Origin: a virus
Direction: 5' to 3' (one strand)
Virus record (IMG/VR): IMGVR_UViG_3300034092_001342
Location: 1 to 40,161 of that record
DNA length: 40,161 bases
Within the stretch, counting starts at the first letter, position 1. Every line of letters begins with the position of its first letter. A program made the position numbers and the translations under genes. Positions 17,538-24,664 of the stretch are shown in pieces. The notes under the pieces are model-generated. The model saw only the letters and a list, made by a program, of their open reading frames with translations. It had not been told where the DNA came from and did no database searches.

Positions 17538-18179
17538 ATGTCATCATTTTGGGGCAATACAGACCGTGCTAATAACGAACCACTCTTTCCAGAAATGAGA
17601 GAAGTTCGTGAAGTGGCCGTATTAATAACCGCCAATGCAACTGCACTTGGCACCAACGAAATTGTTTTTACAACCAGTCCAGCTGCAGCAGGTGTTGCTA
17701 ATGGAATGTATGTTTATGCAACTGCAAATAACGGATTATCAAGATTCTTTGATACATCTATTATTGATGAAAACGATATTGCTTTTAAACGCAGTAATAA
17801 TAGTGTCGCAATTGTAAGAACTGGTACCTTTATAAACAGCACTTCACAGTCAGCTGTTGTTAAGTTTGCAAACAACACGATTGCACCAATTGCCGCTGGC
17901 CAAACCATAGTGTTCGCTACAGCTGTTAATCACGGCACAAATACAGCTGCACGATTTGCTAACGACACCATTATGGTAACAGCTACTCGTTTAGCAAATT
18001 CTTTGATTGCTGGTGCAAACAATGGTATTCATCAAGGATGGAATCGTTTCACATATAAAGTGAACAATGATGGTACAAAACGTCAACTAAGAGAAACATT
18101 AGTTGTTCTTGCAGCTCCAACTGCATTGAACGTAAGTTCTGGCAATACAAGCACAAACTCCGTATTCCAAGGCGTTTAA
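17538..18179 (+). CDS. Virion structural protein (likely decoration or head protein)
   Basis: 213 aa, rich in Ala, Asn, Thr and Val with predicted beta strands and no charged linkers, unlike the flanking genes. The N-terminus MSSFWGNTDRANNEP and the GWNRFTYKVNNDGTKRQLRETLVVLA segment near the C-terminus resemble small structural proteins of T4-like aquatic phages. A strong AAGGAG site sits 8 nt upstream and a late box at 17496, consistent with high late expression. The exact virion position is unknown. Confidence 0.7.
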   Translation: MSSFWGNTDRANNEPLFPEMREVREVAVLITANATALGTNEIVFTTSPAAAGVANGMYVYATANNGLSRFFDTSIIDENDIAFKRSNNSVAIVRTGTFINSTSQSAVVKFANNTIAPIAAGQTIVFATAVNHGTNTAARFANDTIMVTATRLANSLIAGANNGIHQGWNRFTYKVNNDGTKRQLRETLVVLAAPTALNVSSGNTSTNSVFQGV

Positions 18180-18640
18180 TGTTAGGTTTTAAACAGTTTG
18201 TTGTGGAAGATAGGGACTTCACAATCCCTGTCGCACACATTGAAAAAAGTGGTTCAAACTTGGCGGACAAAATAACTCGCCAAGAATTGAACCGCAACCT
18301 AGCTTTGGCTGTAAATGGCAACTACATGAATCCTTACTCCGCTTGGATTCGTTCTAGTAAAGTTTTGTCCTTGTTTGGTATCACTCTCCCCAAAGTGGTG
18401 TTTCATGACTTAGAAGTTGGTGAAGAAATTGTCCATATAGACCAATTCGGTGCTCGCTCGGGTGCCGAATTGAATGGCACAGTAGAGAAACTGAATAATT
18501 TAGATGAAGTTCAACATTACTTTTATTTTTCTTACGAAATGAATGATAACGGTTACTATGATATTGAAGCAATGATTTCTGATGAAAATGAGCTAGATGA
18601 TTTTCTTTCTTCAGAGGAACCAGACATAGAAGAAGAATAA
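18179..18640 (+). CDS. Capsid-targeted small protein, function unknown
   Basis: 153 aa. MLGFKQFVVEDRDF matches the capsid-targeting style N-terminus seen nearby, with VVE at the expected protease position. The body is soluble, with a hydrophobic VVFHDLEVGEEIVHIDQFG middle and a very acidic C-terminus (SSEEPDIEEE). It joins both neighbours through TAATG junctions. No family recognised. Confidence 0.7.
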   Translation: MLGFKQFVVEDRDFTIPVAHIEKSGSNLADKITRQELNRNLALAVNGNYMNPYSAWIRSSKVLSLFGITLPKVVFHDLEVGEEIVHIDQFGARSGAELNGTVEKLNNLDEVQHYFYFSYEMNDNGYYDIEAMISDENELDDFLSSEEPDIEEE

Positions 18641-19026
18641 TGATTGATGATTTAAATGATGATAATTTTTTGATATATGCAATGAAGTGTTACAACGCAC
18701 CACATTGTATTATGTCTGAATTTGAAAACGATATTAAAAGAACAAAATATTTAAAGCGTTTGTTCCGCAGATATAAAATTACTAAATCTCTTAAAGAGAG
18801 ATTAATATTAAATCATATTATTTTATTGAATAATGTTTTTGGTCCAAAACACACGGCAAGAATACTATTCTATAAAATAGACGAGAGAGATTATGATATA
18901 CTTAAAACTTTCTTGGCTTATTTGAATATTGTACCAGAAATGATTTACGGTATTAAAGGTAAAAACATTTCAGTCACAGATATACCAATAGATGTTAATG
19001 TCGCAGAGATATTGAGGCAAATATGA
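18640..19026 (+). CDS. Conserved T4-like phage protein (DUF7207-like)
   Basis: 128 aa. AMKCYNAPHCIMSEFENDIKR, then RLFRRYK, LKERLILNHIILLNNVFG and LFYKIDERDYDILKTFLAYLN form a pattern I associate with a conserved hypothetical protein of T4-like aquatic phages. It is mostly helical with no membrane segment. Function unknown; its conserved place among head-related genes suggests a late role. The stop overlaps the next ATG (ATGA). Confidence 0.7.
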   Translation: MIDDLNDDNFLIYAMKCYNAPHCIMSEFENDIKRTKYLKRLFRRYKITKSLKERLILNHIILLNNVFGPKHTARILFYKIDERDYDILKTFLAYLNIVPEMIYGIKGKNISVTDIPIDVNVAEILRQI

Positions 19027-19343
19027 AAACTTTCAAACAATTTGTATCAGAAGAATCCTTAGATGAAAAATCTCCAGCTTGGCAACGAGCTGCGGGTAAA
19101 GATCCAGAAGGTGGTTTAAACCGTAAAGGTATTGCTTCATATCGTAGAGAAAATCCAGGTTCTAAATTATCAATGGCTGTTACAACAAAGCCATCTAAAT
19201 TAAAACCGGGTTCTAAAGCAGCCAATCGTAGAAAATCATTTTGTGCTAGAATGGGTGGCATGAAGAAACGATTGACATCTGCTAAGACAGCAAACGATCC
19301 TGATAGCCGTATCAACAAAGCACTAAGAAAGTGGAACTGTTAA
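19023..19343 (+). CDS. Capsid-targeted DUF6321 basic protein
   Basis: 106 aa. MKTFKQFVSEESLDE is the clearest capsid-targeting type N-terminus in the window (compare T4 IPIII, MKTYQEFIAE), with VSE|E as a likely cut. The rest matches the DUF6321 pattern: SPAWQRAAGKDPEGGLNRKG, SYRRENPGS, RRKSFCARMGGMKKR, DPDSRINKALRKWNC. It is strongly basic, so it may bind packaged DNA; that is inference. Confidence 0.8.
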   Translation: MKTFKQFVSEESLDEKSPAWQRAAGKDPEGGLNRKGIASYRRENPGSKLSMAVTTKPSKLKPGSKAANRRKSFCARMGGMKKRLTSAKTANDPDSRINKALRKWNC

Positions 19344-19843
19344 TGAAATCATTTAAACAGTATCTTGGTGAAGATTTACGCCAATGGTTTAAACAAAAGT
19401 GGGTTCGCATGGACACCAAAGGTAATATCAAAGGTGATTGTGCAAGAGAACCAGGTGAAGGTAAACCAAAATGCTTACCTCAGGCCAAAGCACACGCAAT
19501 TGGTAAAGAAGCTCGTGCTAGCGCTGCTCAAAGAAAGCGTAGAGAGGATCCTAATCCAGAACGCCGTGGTGCACCAATCAATGTAAAGACCGAAGAAGTT
19601 GATGAAGCTTGTTGGACAGGATACACAGCAAAAGGTATGAAGAAAAAAGGCAACCGCATGGTGCCAAATTGTGTTAAAGAAGATGGTGCTATGGGTGGTT
19701 CTGCCGGTCCAACGAATGTTGTAAGTAGTGGTGCAATTGCTGGTAGTGGACTGCCTAAAGGTGGAGAACCAGGTGTTTATTTACCTCGTAGAAAGAAAAG
19801 TCCTGTTATGATGTCTATCAGGAGAAAATCTCCAAAGGCTTAA
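19343..19843 (+). CDS. Capsid-targeted DUF5872 basic protein
   Basis: 166 aa from ATG 19343, chosen over an in-frame upstream start because MKSFKQYLGEDL has the family N-terminus and overlaps the preceding stop. Residues about 12-75 match the DUF5872 pattern: DLRQWFKQKWVRMD, GDCAREPGEGKPKCLPQAKAHAIGK, RKRREDPNPERRG. It is basic and Gly-rich at the C-terminus. Like its neighbour, it looks like a small DNA-facing internal head protein. Confidence 0.78.
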   Translation: MKSFKQYLGEDLRQWFKQKWVRMDTKGNIKGDCAREPGEGKPKCLPQAKAHAIGKEARASAAQRKRREDPNPERRGAPINVKTEEVDEACWTGYTAKGMKKKGNRMVPNCVKEDGAMGGSAGPTNVVSSGAIAGSGLPKGGEPGVYLPRRKKSPVMMSIRRKSPKA

Positions 19844-19844
19844 T

Positions 19845-20339
19845 ATGTGGTTTTTGTCATTCATACCTGATTGGATTTTACAATGGGCAATACATGGTCT
19901 AGTTATACTTGGATTGTTATTGACATTTGTAGGATCACTTGTTAAATTTATACCTGTAATTCAACCATACGCTTTGGTTGGCAGACAATTAGGTATAGTG
20001 TTATTAGTAGTTGGTGTATTCTTTGAAGGAGGATATGCCACAGAAATGTCATATCGTGCTAGAATAGCCGAAATGCAAGCAAAGATAAAAGAAGCAGAAA
20101 TTAAATCTGCAAAGGTCAATGAAAAGTTGGCAAATGAAGTTAGTAAGAATAAAGAGTTGATTAAAGAGAAGGTGAATAGAAATGCTAAAGACATTGAAGC
20201 AAAGAGAGAAGCTATTAATGCTGAGTGCAAGCTGTCTGATGATGCTTGGGTGCTCTACAACCGTGCCGTTGAGCCAAAAGTTTCCAGAAGCTCCTCAAGT
20301 GCTAATGGAGCCCGCTCCGGTTCTAAAGCCTCTAAGTGA
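19845..20339 (+). CDS. Inner-membrane spanin (i-spanin, Rz-like) candidate
   Basis: 164 aa. Two hydrophobic segments (about 4-28 and 42-62) are followed by a charged coiled-coil stretch (about 66-125) and a Ser-rich tail. An outer-membrane lipoprotein gene starts inside it in another frame at 20182, the nested Rz/Rz1 arrangement of two-component spanins that fuse inner and outer membranes at lysis. Two membrane segments rather than one is unusual for Rz. The arrangement, rather than similarity, carries the call. Confidence 0.7.
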   Translation: MWFLSFIPDWILQWAIHGLVILGLLLTFVGSLVKFIPVIQPYALVGRQLGIVLLVVGVFFEGGYATEMSYRARIAEMQAKIKEAEIKSAKVNEKLANEVSKNKELIKEKVNRNAKDIEAKREAINAECKLSDDAWVLYNRAVEPKVSRSSSSANGARSGSKASK

Positions 20340-20475
20340 AGATAAAAAGACATTAGCAGACCTGTTACAAAATGCTAATGAAAATTATGGACTCTATTAT
20401 GAGTTACAAGATAGATATAATGCATGGCAATTGTGGTATAAACAACAGAAACAAATATTTGAAAGTGTAAAATGA
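20182..20475 (+). CDS. Outer-membrane spanin lipoprotein (o-spanin, Rz1-like)
   Basis: 97 aa, starting 158 nt inside the i-spanin gene in a different frame. The N-terminus MLKTLKQREK is followed by a hydrophobic stretch and a lipobox ending MLGC (Cys24), then a Pro-rich segment (PEAPQVLMEPAPVLKP), typical of Rz1-type proteins. The start at 20182 gives a basic n-region and a full-length signal; the later ATG at 20218 would give a very short signal. Overlaps the SNase gene by 4 bp. Confidence 0.75.
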   Translation: MLKTLKQREKLLMLSASCLMMLGCSTTVPLSQKFPEAPQVLMEPAPVLKPLSEDKKTLADLLQNANENYGLYYELQDRYNAWQLWYKQQKQIFESVK

Positions 20476-20906
20476 AAAGATTACTACTTGTATTATTTGC
20501 AATGCCAATAATAGCAATGGCACAAAAAACTCCGCAAGGTGTAACCTATGATGCACAGATTGTCCGCATGGTTGATGGCGATACTGTGGTCATAGCGGCT
20601 CCCTTTTTACCAGCACCACTTAAACCCGAACTTGCCGTTAGAATATTCGGTGTGGATACTCCAGAAAAAGGACACAGAGCTCAATGTCCTTCCGAAGATG
20701 CCCGTGGTAAGGCCGCTACTGAATTTACAAAAGCCGCCATTGCAAAATCTACCAAGCGTCAAGTTGTGTTGTATAGCTGGGATAAATTTGGTGGCCGTGT
20801 CTTGGGTGACATCGTTTTAGATGGCCAATCATTACGCACAGGCCTAATCCAAAATGGTTTTGCTCGTGAATACTTTGGTGATGCAAAACAATCATGGTGT
20901 AATTAA
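20472..20906 (+). CDS. Secreted thermonuclease (SNase family)
   Basis: 144 aa. A signal peptide (MKRLLLVLFAMPIIAMAQ, cleavage after AMA) is followed by a complete small SNase domain: VDGDT (Asp37), Arg57, VDTPE (Asp62, Thr63, Glu65) and FGGRVLGD (Arg109), matching Asp21, Arg35, Asp40, Thr41, Glu43 and Arg87 of staphylococcal nuclease. It would cut DNA/RNA with calcium in the periplasm or outside. It is in the lysis module, so it may clear host DNA released at lysis or attack incoming DNA in the periplasm; both are inferences. Confidence 0.88.
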   Translation: MKRLLLVLFAMPIIAMAQKTPQGVTYDAQIVRMVDGDTVVIAAPFLPAPLKPELAVRIFGVDTPEKGHRAQCPSEDARGKAATEFTKAAIAKSTKRQVVLYSWDKFGGRVLGDIVLDGQSLRTGLIQNGFAREYFGDAKQSWCN

Positions 20907-21310
20907 TGAAAAAATTAATACTTTTATCCTTTGCTGTGTTACTGAGTGGTTGTACAGTATTTGATGCTTACTTTATGGCTAAGTATGACACTAACGAATA
21001 CTTTATTGTTAATGATATTAAAACAAAGGCACAAGTTGCTGAAGAAAATTGTGGTAACCATATACTAGTTGTTACACAGGTAAATGAATTGTATATCAAA
21101 GCATTAGAATTTAAGAATTTTACAACTCATATACCACGAAACAAAGATGCTGATAATATGTCAACCAAGTTATTGACATTGACAAAAGATACAAGAGATT
21201 ATTTTAATAAAGCAGAAAAGATTTCACCAATATTTTGTAAAGCAAAATTACAACAAGTTGTTAAATCTGCTGACACCATTCAGCACGTATTAGGGAGCAA
21301 ACCAAGATGA
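20906..21310 (+). CDS. Lipoprotein, function unknown
   Basis: 134 aa. MKKLILLSFAVLLSGC is a clear lipoprotein signal with Cys16 as the lipidation site. The mature part has two further Cys residues and is otherwise helical and charged. No family recognised. It is joined to the SNase gene by TAATG and overlaps the next start by ATGA. An envelope role at lysis or superinfection exclusion is possible. Confidence 0.7.
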   Translation: MKKLILLSFAVLLSGCTVFDAYFMAKYDTNEYFIVNDIKTKAQVAEENCGNHILVVTQVNELYIKALEFKNFTTHIPRNKDADNMSTKLLTLTKDTRDYFNKAEKISPIFCKAKLQQVVKSADTIQHVLGSKPR

Positions 21311-21513
21311 CACCAGAACAATTAAATTCTTATATTATTGAATATAATAAGGCTCTTGAACAAGGCCAAATCAGTAAAGAAGAATATGTTGAGTTACTTA
21401 AAGGTATTAACATTATGGAAGGCATTGCTGATGATGCTGAAGGATTAGCATTGAAAGAGCAATTAAATTTAATCATCAACGCTGCTATTGGTGCAGTTTC
21501 TTTAATGGCATAA
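21307..21513 (+). CDS. Small helical protein, function unknown
   Basis: 68 aa. Acidic, helical (EQLNSYIIEYNKALEQGQISKEEYVELLKGI), ending in a short hydrophobic segment (LIINAAIGAVSLMA). I recognise the general pattern from phage lysis regions but no function. Confidence 0.65.
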   Translation: MTPEQLNSYIIEYNKALEQGQISKEEYVELLKGINIMEGIADDAEGLALKEQLNLIINAAIGAVSLMA

Positions 21514-21523
21514 GGAGAAAAAG

Positions 21524-21637
21524 ATGTTAGATACTCTATTTTGGATTTTAGTTGGTGCTTTTGTTGGTTGGCACTTTCCAGAGCCGTTTTGGGCTAAAAC
21601 AATTAAAGCTAAAATTTTAGGAATGATTAAAAAATAA
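21524..21637 (+). CDS. 37-aa single-span membrane peptide
   Basis: ATG at 21524 follows an AGGAG site 7 nt away, the best ribosome site in this block. The product has a hydrophobic N-terminal span (TLFWILVGAFVGWHF) and a basic tail (KTIKAKILGMIKK). Its TAA overlaps the endolysin ATG by one base. Its size and place just before endolysin suit a small holin, antiholin or lysis regulator, but this is inference. Confidence 0.6.
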   Translation: MLDTLFWILVGAFVGWHFPEPFWAKTIKAKILGMIKK

Positions 21638-22263
21638 TGGAACTGACTAAAGAACAACTAAGGCAATTACTGCCAAAAAATCCTTATATTGACCAATGGC
21701 ACAATGCCTTGTCACAATTGTTACCGGACTACGGTATCAATACACCACAGCGTATTGCAGCCTTCATAGCACAGTGCGCTCACGAATCTGGTAATTTTGT
21801 ATTTCTTAAAGAGAACTTAAATTATCGAGCACCAACTTTGCGTAAACTCTTTTCTAAGTATTTTCCAACAGATGAGTTGGCCAACGAGTATGCAAACAAA
21901 CCAAACAAACAAGAAGCGATTGCAAATCGTATCTATGCTAATCGTATGGGTAATGGCGATGAGGCTTCTGGTGATGGTTTCAGATATTGTGGTCGTGGTC
22001 TAATTCAATTGACCGGTAAAGAGAACTATTCTTGGTTTGCTGCTTCAATTGAAGTGCCTGTTGAAGAAGCATCCGAATATCTACAAACATTTGAAGGTGC
22101 CGCTCAATCTGCCTGCTGGTTTTGGGAAACAAATAACCTAAATCAATGGGCTGACAAAGGTGACATACTAACATTAACTAAGCGTATCAATGGTGGTACC
22201 ATTGGTCTTGAAGATAGGATTAAACATTATGAACACGCACTTCATGTATTAGGAGTTCATTAA
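21637..22263 (+). CDS. Endolysin, GH19 family (chitinase-like lysozyme)
   Basis: 208 aa. AQCAHESGNF with Glu50 (general acid) and KENLNY with Glu59, followed by GDGFRYCGRGLIQLTGKENY (about 113-132), are the GH19 signature. In Gram-negative phages this fold cleaves the glycan strand of peptidoglycan. No signal peptide, so it needs a holin; holin candidates lie downstream at 22532 and 23036. Confidence 0.9.
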   Translation: MELTKEQLRQLLPKNPYIDQWHNALSQLLPDYGINTPQRIAAFIAQCAHESGNFVFLKENLNYRAPTLRKLFSKYFPTDELANEYANKPNKQEAIANRIYANRMGNGDEASGDGFRYCGRGLIQLTGKENYSWFAASIEVPVEEASEYLQTFEGAAQSACWFWETNNLNQWADKGDILTLTKRINGGTIGLEDRIKHYEHALHVLGVH

Positions 22264-22535
22264 TGAATGACAAGAAGTTATTAAAGTGGATTTTGTTTAT
22301 ATTATTATTGCCTTTAACATTGGCTTATTTTAGTGGTGATAGATTTCGATATCCTTGCCAAGATCCGGCAAATTGGGATAAAGATATATGTAAATTACCA
22401 TGGTGTGATGTAACTAGAACTTGTCCGGAACATATTTTTAAAGGTCAAAATGATCCAAGAGTTGGTCCTGCTGGAGATAAGTCACTCACACAAAAAACAC
22501 CAACACCAACAGTAACCGGAGCGAATTGCAAATGA
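22263..22535 (+). CDS. Membrane-anchored Cys-containing phage protein
   Basis: 90 aa. One N-terminal membrane segment (LLKWILFILLLPLTLAYF) and then SGDRFRYPCQDPANWDKDICKLPWCDVTRTCP, with five Cys, which would face the periplasm. I have the impression of similar small proteins in T4-like phages but no function. TAATG from endolysin; ATGA to the next gene. Confidence 0.65.
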   Translation: MNDKKLLKWILFILLLPLTLAYFSGDRFRYPCQDPANWDKDICKLPWCDVTRTCPEHIFKGQNDPRVGPAGDKSLTQKTPTPTVTGANCK

Positions 22536-23032
22536 ATTTATTTAACAAAGAAACAAAACAACCAGAAACAGATTTCATGTATACAGAAGAGCAGTTAATG
22601 GCTCGTCTGAAGTTTTTCATTGGTATTTGTTTGACACTCACATTGTTTGGTATTGTATTCGTTGTGTTGTATTCTTTAATTTTTGTAACACAACCACTCA
22701 ATGCTATTTCTCCAATCGACCAAAAGTTCTTTGAGTTGATTGTACCTATCGCCACATTCTTGACTGGTACATTGTCAGGTATCATGTTGGCTGGTGGTGA
22801 TAAGGATGCACAAAAGAGAGCATTAGAATTGGCTAATAGACCAACAACAGTATCGCCAGCACCAACCACACCAAGTCCATCAACAAGCTTTGGTGGAAAT
22901 ACATCACAGTTTACTGGTTCGTTTGGTGGCAACACAAATCAATTTACCGCAACACCAACATTTAGTCCTTCAGTAATGATGAGTTCAACAGGTAAACCGA
23001 TGCCTGCTCAACCACCACAACCGGAGTTATAA
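22532..23032 (+). CDS. Two-span membrane protein with Pro/Thr/Gly-rich tail
   Basis: 166 aa from ATG 22532 (overlapping the previous stop; two codons downstream of a weaker start). A membrane segment at about 26-50 and a second at about 65-85, then a low-complexity tail with two FGGNTxQFT repeats and many Pro/Thr. The membrane topology and location make it a holin-like candidate, but the long tail is not typical. Confidence 0.65.
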   Translation: MNLFNKETKQPETDFMYTEEQLMARLKFFIGICLTLTLFGIVFVVLYSLIFVTQPLNAISPIDQKFFELIVPIATFLTGTLSGIMLAGGDKDAQKRALELANRPTTVSPAPTTPSPSTSFGGNTSQFTGSFGGNTNQFTATPTFSPSVMMSSTGKPMPAQPPQPEL

Positions 23033-23035
23033 TAA

Positions 23036-23257
23036 ATGAATTGGTTGAATAGTATGTTATCCGATGGAACAAATAGTTCTGTCAGTAGCAAAAGAGTTGT
23101 AACATTACTATCTTTTGCTGTATGTGCATTTGCACTCGTTGCCGACATATTTGGTTATAAAGTAACACCATCACTATTTGAATCAATGATATACTTGGTG
23201 ATTGCAGGACTAGGTTTTACCGCCTCAGAAAAATTTGCTAAAAAGGAAGAAAAATGA
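23036..23257 (+). CDS. Holin candidate
   Basis: 73 aa, with two hydrophobic segments (about 20-40 and 48-62) and a lysine-rich C-terminus (ASEKFAKKEEK). This matches class II phage holins in size and charge. In the lysis module, 3 nt after the preceding gene. Which of the several small membrane proteins here is the true holin cannot be told from sequence. Confidence 0.65.
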   Translation: MNWLNSMLSDGTNSSVSSKRVVTLLSFAVCAFALVADIFGYKVTPSLFESMIYLVIAGLGFTASEKFAKKEEK

Positions 23258-23367
23258 AAAACATTATTATAGCCGCTGTTGCTGGTATTACAATAGCTAT
23301 TGTTATCTTTGTTGCTTTCCCAAGTGTTTCACCTTGTGCTTGTCCAGTAACTATGTGTATTTGTTGA
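23254..23367 (+). CDS. 37-aa membrane peptide with Cys-rich end
   Basis: ATG at 23254 overlaps the holin candidate's stop and follows AAGGAAG. One hydrophobic span (NIIIAAVAGITIAIVIFVAF) and a C-terminus with four Cys (PCACPVTMCIC). This could be membrane-anchored with the Cys outside. No family known. Confidence 0.5.
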   Translation: MKNIIIAAVAGITIAIVIFVAFPSVSPCACPVTMCIC

Positions 23368-23386
23368 TAATTAAAAAGGAACAAAA

Positions 23387-24028
23387 ATGAAAAAACTATG
23401 TCTATCTCTATTGATGTTTTTTAGTGGTTTAACTTTTGCACAAACAACACCTACGATTGCCATGTGTGATGGTGATTATGCTCTTTGTGCAGCTTCTACT
23501 TGCACAAGAACAGGAAAAACAATTACAACTAATGATGGTCAAGTATGGCCAGAAGTTGTTTGTACCTGTCCTATTCTAAAAGGAAAAGCAATTGCCGATT
23601 TAACTGGTGGTAACATGAAAGGTTCTTGTGCTGCTCCATCAGGACAAGTATGGAGTTTATTTGCACCAAAAGTATTCTATCCACAAGAAGCCAGTAATTT
23701 TGTAACCACACCAAAGTCAGCAACCAAAGCATCCGTTCAGGCTTGCTCTGGTAAGTTTGCTCCTGGCTCTACGAATTGCTGGAGTATGATTTGTAACATT
23801 GGTAAAACAATCAATGGTTCACCTACAGCTGAATGTAAGTGTCCTATTCAACAAATTAAATTTGGTACAGAATTCTTAACAGAAGCTGGCCAAGGAGATG
23901 CATCGGTTTGCACTCAACATCCTGTGGCCGCACCAGATGTCTTTGCTGAAGCATTAGTAAAGAAAACGGAACAGTCAGAAGATAATGACAATCTCATAAA
24001 TCAAATTATTCAAAAGAGGAAAAAATGA
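23387..24028 (+). CDS. Secreted Cys-rich protein with two repeats
   Basis: 213 aa with a Sec signal peptide (cleaved after TFA, about residue 18). Two similar halves: CDGDYALCAASTCTRTGKTI...CTCPI (about 27-65) and CSGKFAPGSTNCWSMICNIGKTI...CKCPI (about 118-155), each with the C-x-G...C...C...GKTI...C-x-C-P-I pattern. Cys spacing suggests disulfides in the periplasm or outside. An AAAAAGGAA site precedes it. Function unknown. Confidence 0.7.
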   Translation: MKKLCLSLLMFFSGLTFAQTTPTIAMCDGDYALCAASTCTRTGKTITTNDGQVWPEVVCTCPILKGKAIADLTGGNMKGSCAAPSGQVWSLFAPKVFYPQEASNFVTTPKSATKASVQACSGKFAPGSTNCWSMICNIGKTINGSPTAECKCPIQQIKFGTEFLTEAGQGDASVCTQHPVAAPDVFAEALVKKTEQSEDNDNLINQIIQKRKK

Positions 24029-24216
24029 AAAAGTTTTTAATTGCACTTAATCTTGTAGTTTGGTCTTTTGTTGGTTATCAAGTTGCTTATGCAGCTGAAA
24101 CCAAAAAATCTTGTGTCATAACCAAAGATGCAAAAACTGGTAAAGAAAAAGAAGTTTGTAAAGAAATCAAAGTGCATAAGAAATTAGAAGGCACAGCAGT
24201 TCCAGAGAAAAAATAA
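24025..24216 (+). CDS. Small secreted basic protein
   Basis: 63 aa. Signal peptide MKKFLIALNLVVWSFVGYQVAYA, then a short Lys-rich mature part with two Cys. It overlaps the previous stop by 4 bp. Exported; function unknown. Confidence 0.6.
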   Translation: MKKFLIALNLVVWSFVGYQVAYAAETKKSCVITKDAKTGKEKEVCKEIKVHKKLEGTAVPEKK

Positions 24217-24639
24217 ATGGCAGATTTTGGCGATATCGACATTAAAGTGGATATTGGTGTTTTAAAGACACAAGTATTGACTTTATCTGCTCTTTGTAAT
24301 AAAATGGATCAGGTCATAGAAAAACTGGTGGATCAACACGACCGCCATATTGCAAAGGTTTACACGGACATGGATAATCGTAGGTTAGAAACGGAAGCTG
24401 ATATCAAAGAGATACATCAGCGAATAGATACCGTTTTGGACAAAATGGAAACTTCCAATAAAGAGATTATGGAAGAATTTAAATCTTTGCGTAAAGATAT
24501 GAGTGACCACAATAAACAAGAGAAAGATGCTCTGGATGCTTTACTCAAATGGAAGTGGATGTTAGCAGGTGGTATTGTTGCTATATCATGGTTGATTTCT
24601 CACTTTAATCCTGATACAATAATCAAGTTCATTAAATAG
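24217..24639 (+). CDS. Coiled-coil protein with C-terminal membrane anchor
   Basis: 140 aa. Mostly a long amphipathic helix with heptad character (about 15-108), then a membrane span (WMLAGGIVAISWLISHF, about 113-129). It abuts the previous gene directly. Last gene of the envelope module before the primase. Confidence 0.65.
   Translation: MADFGDIDIKVDIGVLKTQVLTLSALCNKMDQVIEKLVDQHDRHIAKVYTDMDNRRLETEADIKEIHQRIDTVLDKMETSNKEIMEEFKSLRKDMSDHNKQEKDALDALLKWKWMLAGGIVAISWLISHFNPDTIIKFIK
24592..24620 (+). promoter_or_regulatory. Candidate sigma70 promoter before primase
   Basis: TTGATT (24592-24597), 17-bp spacer, TACAAT (24615-24620), about 45 nt before the primase start, where gene content changes from lysis to replication. 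It overlaps the end of the coiled-coil gene, so it is only a candidate. Confidence 0.4.
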
Positions 24640-24664
24640 CATTACAACTTAACTTAAATATATT

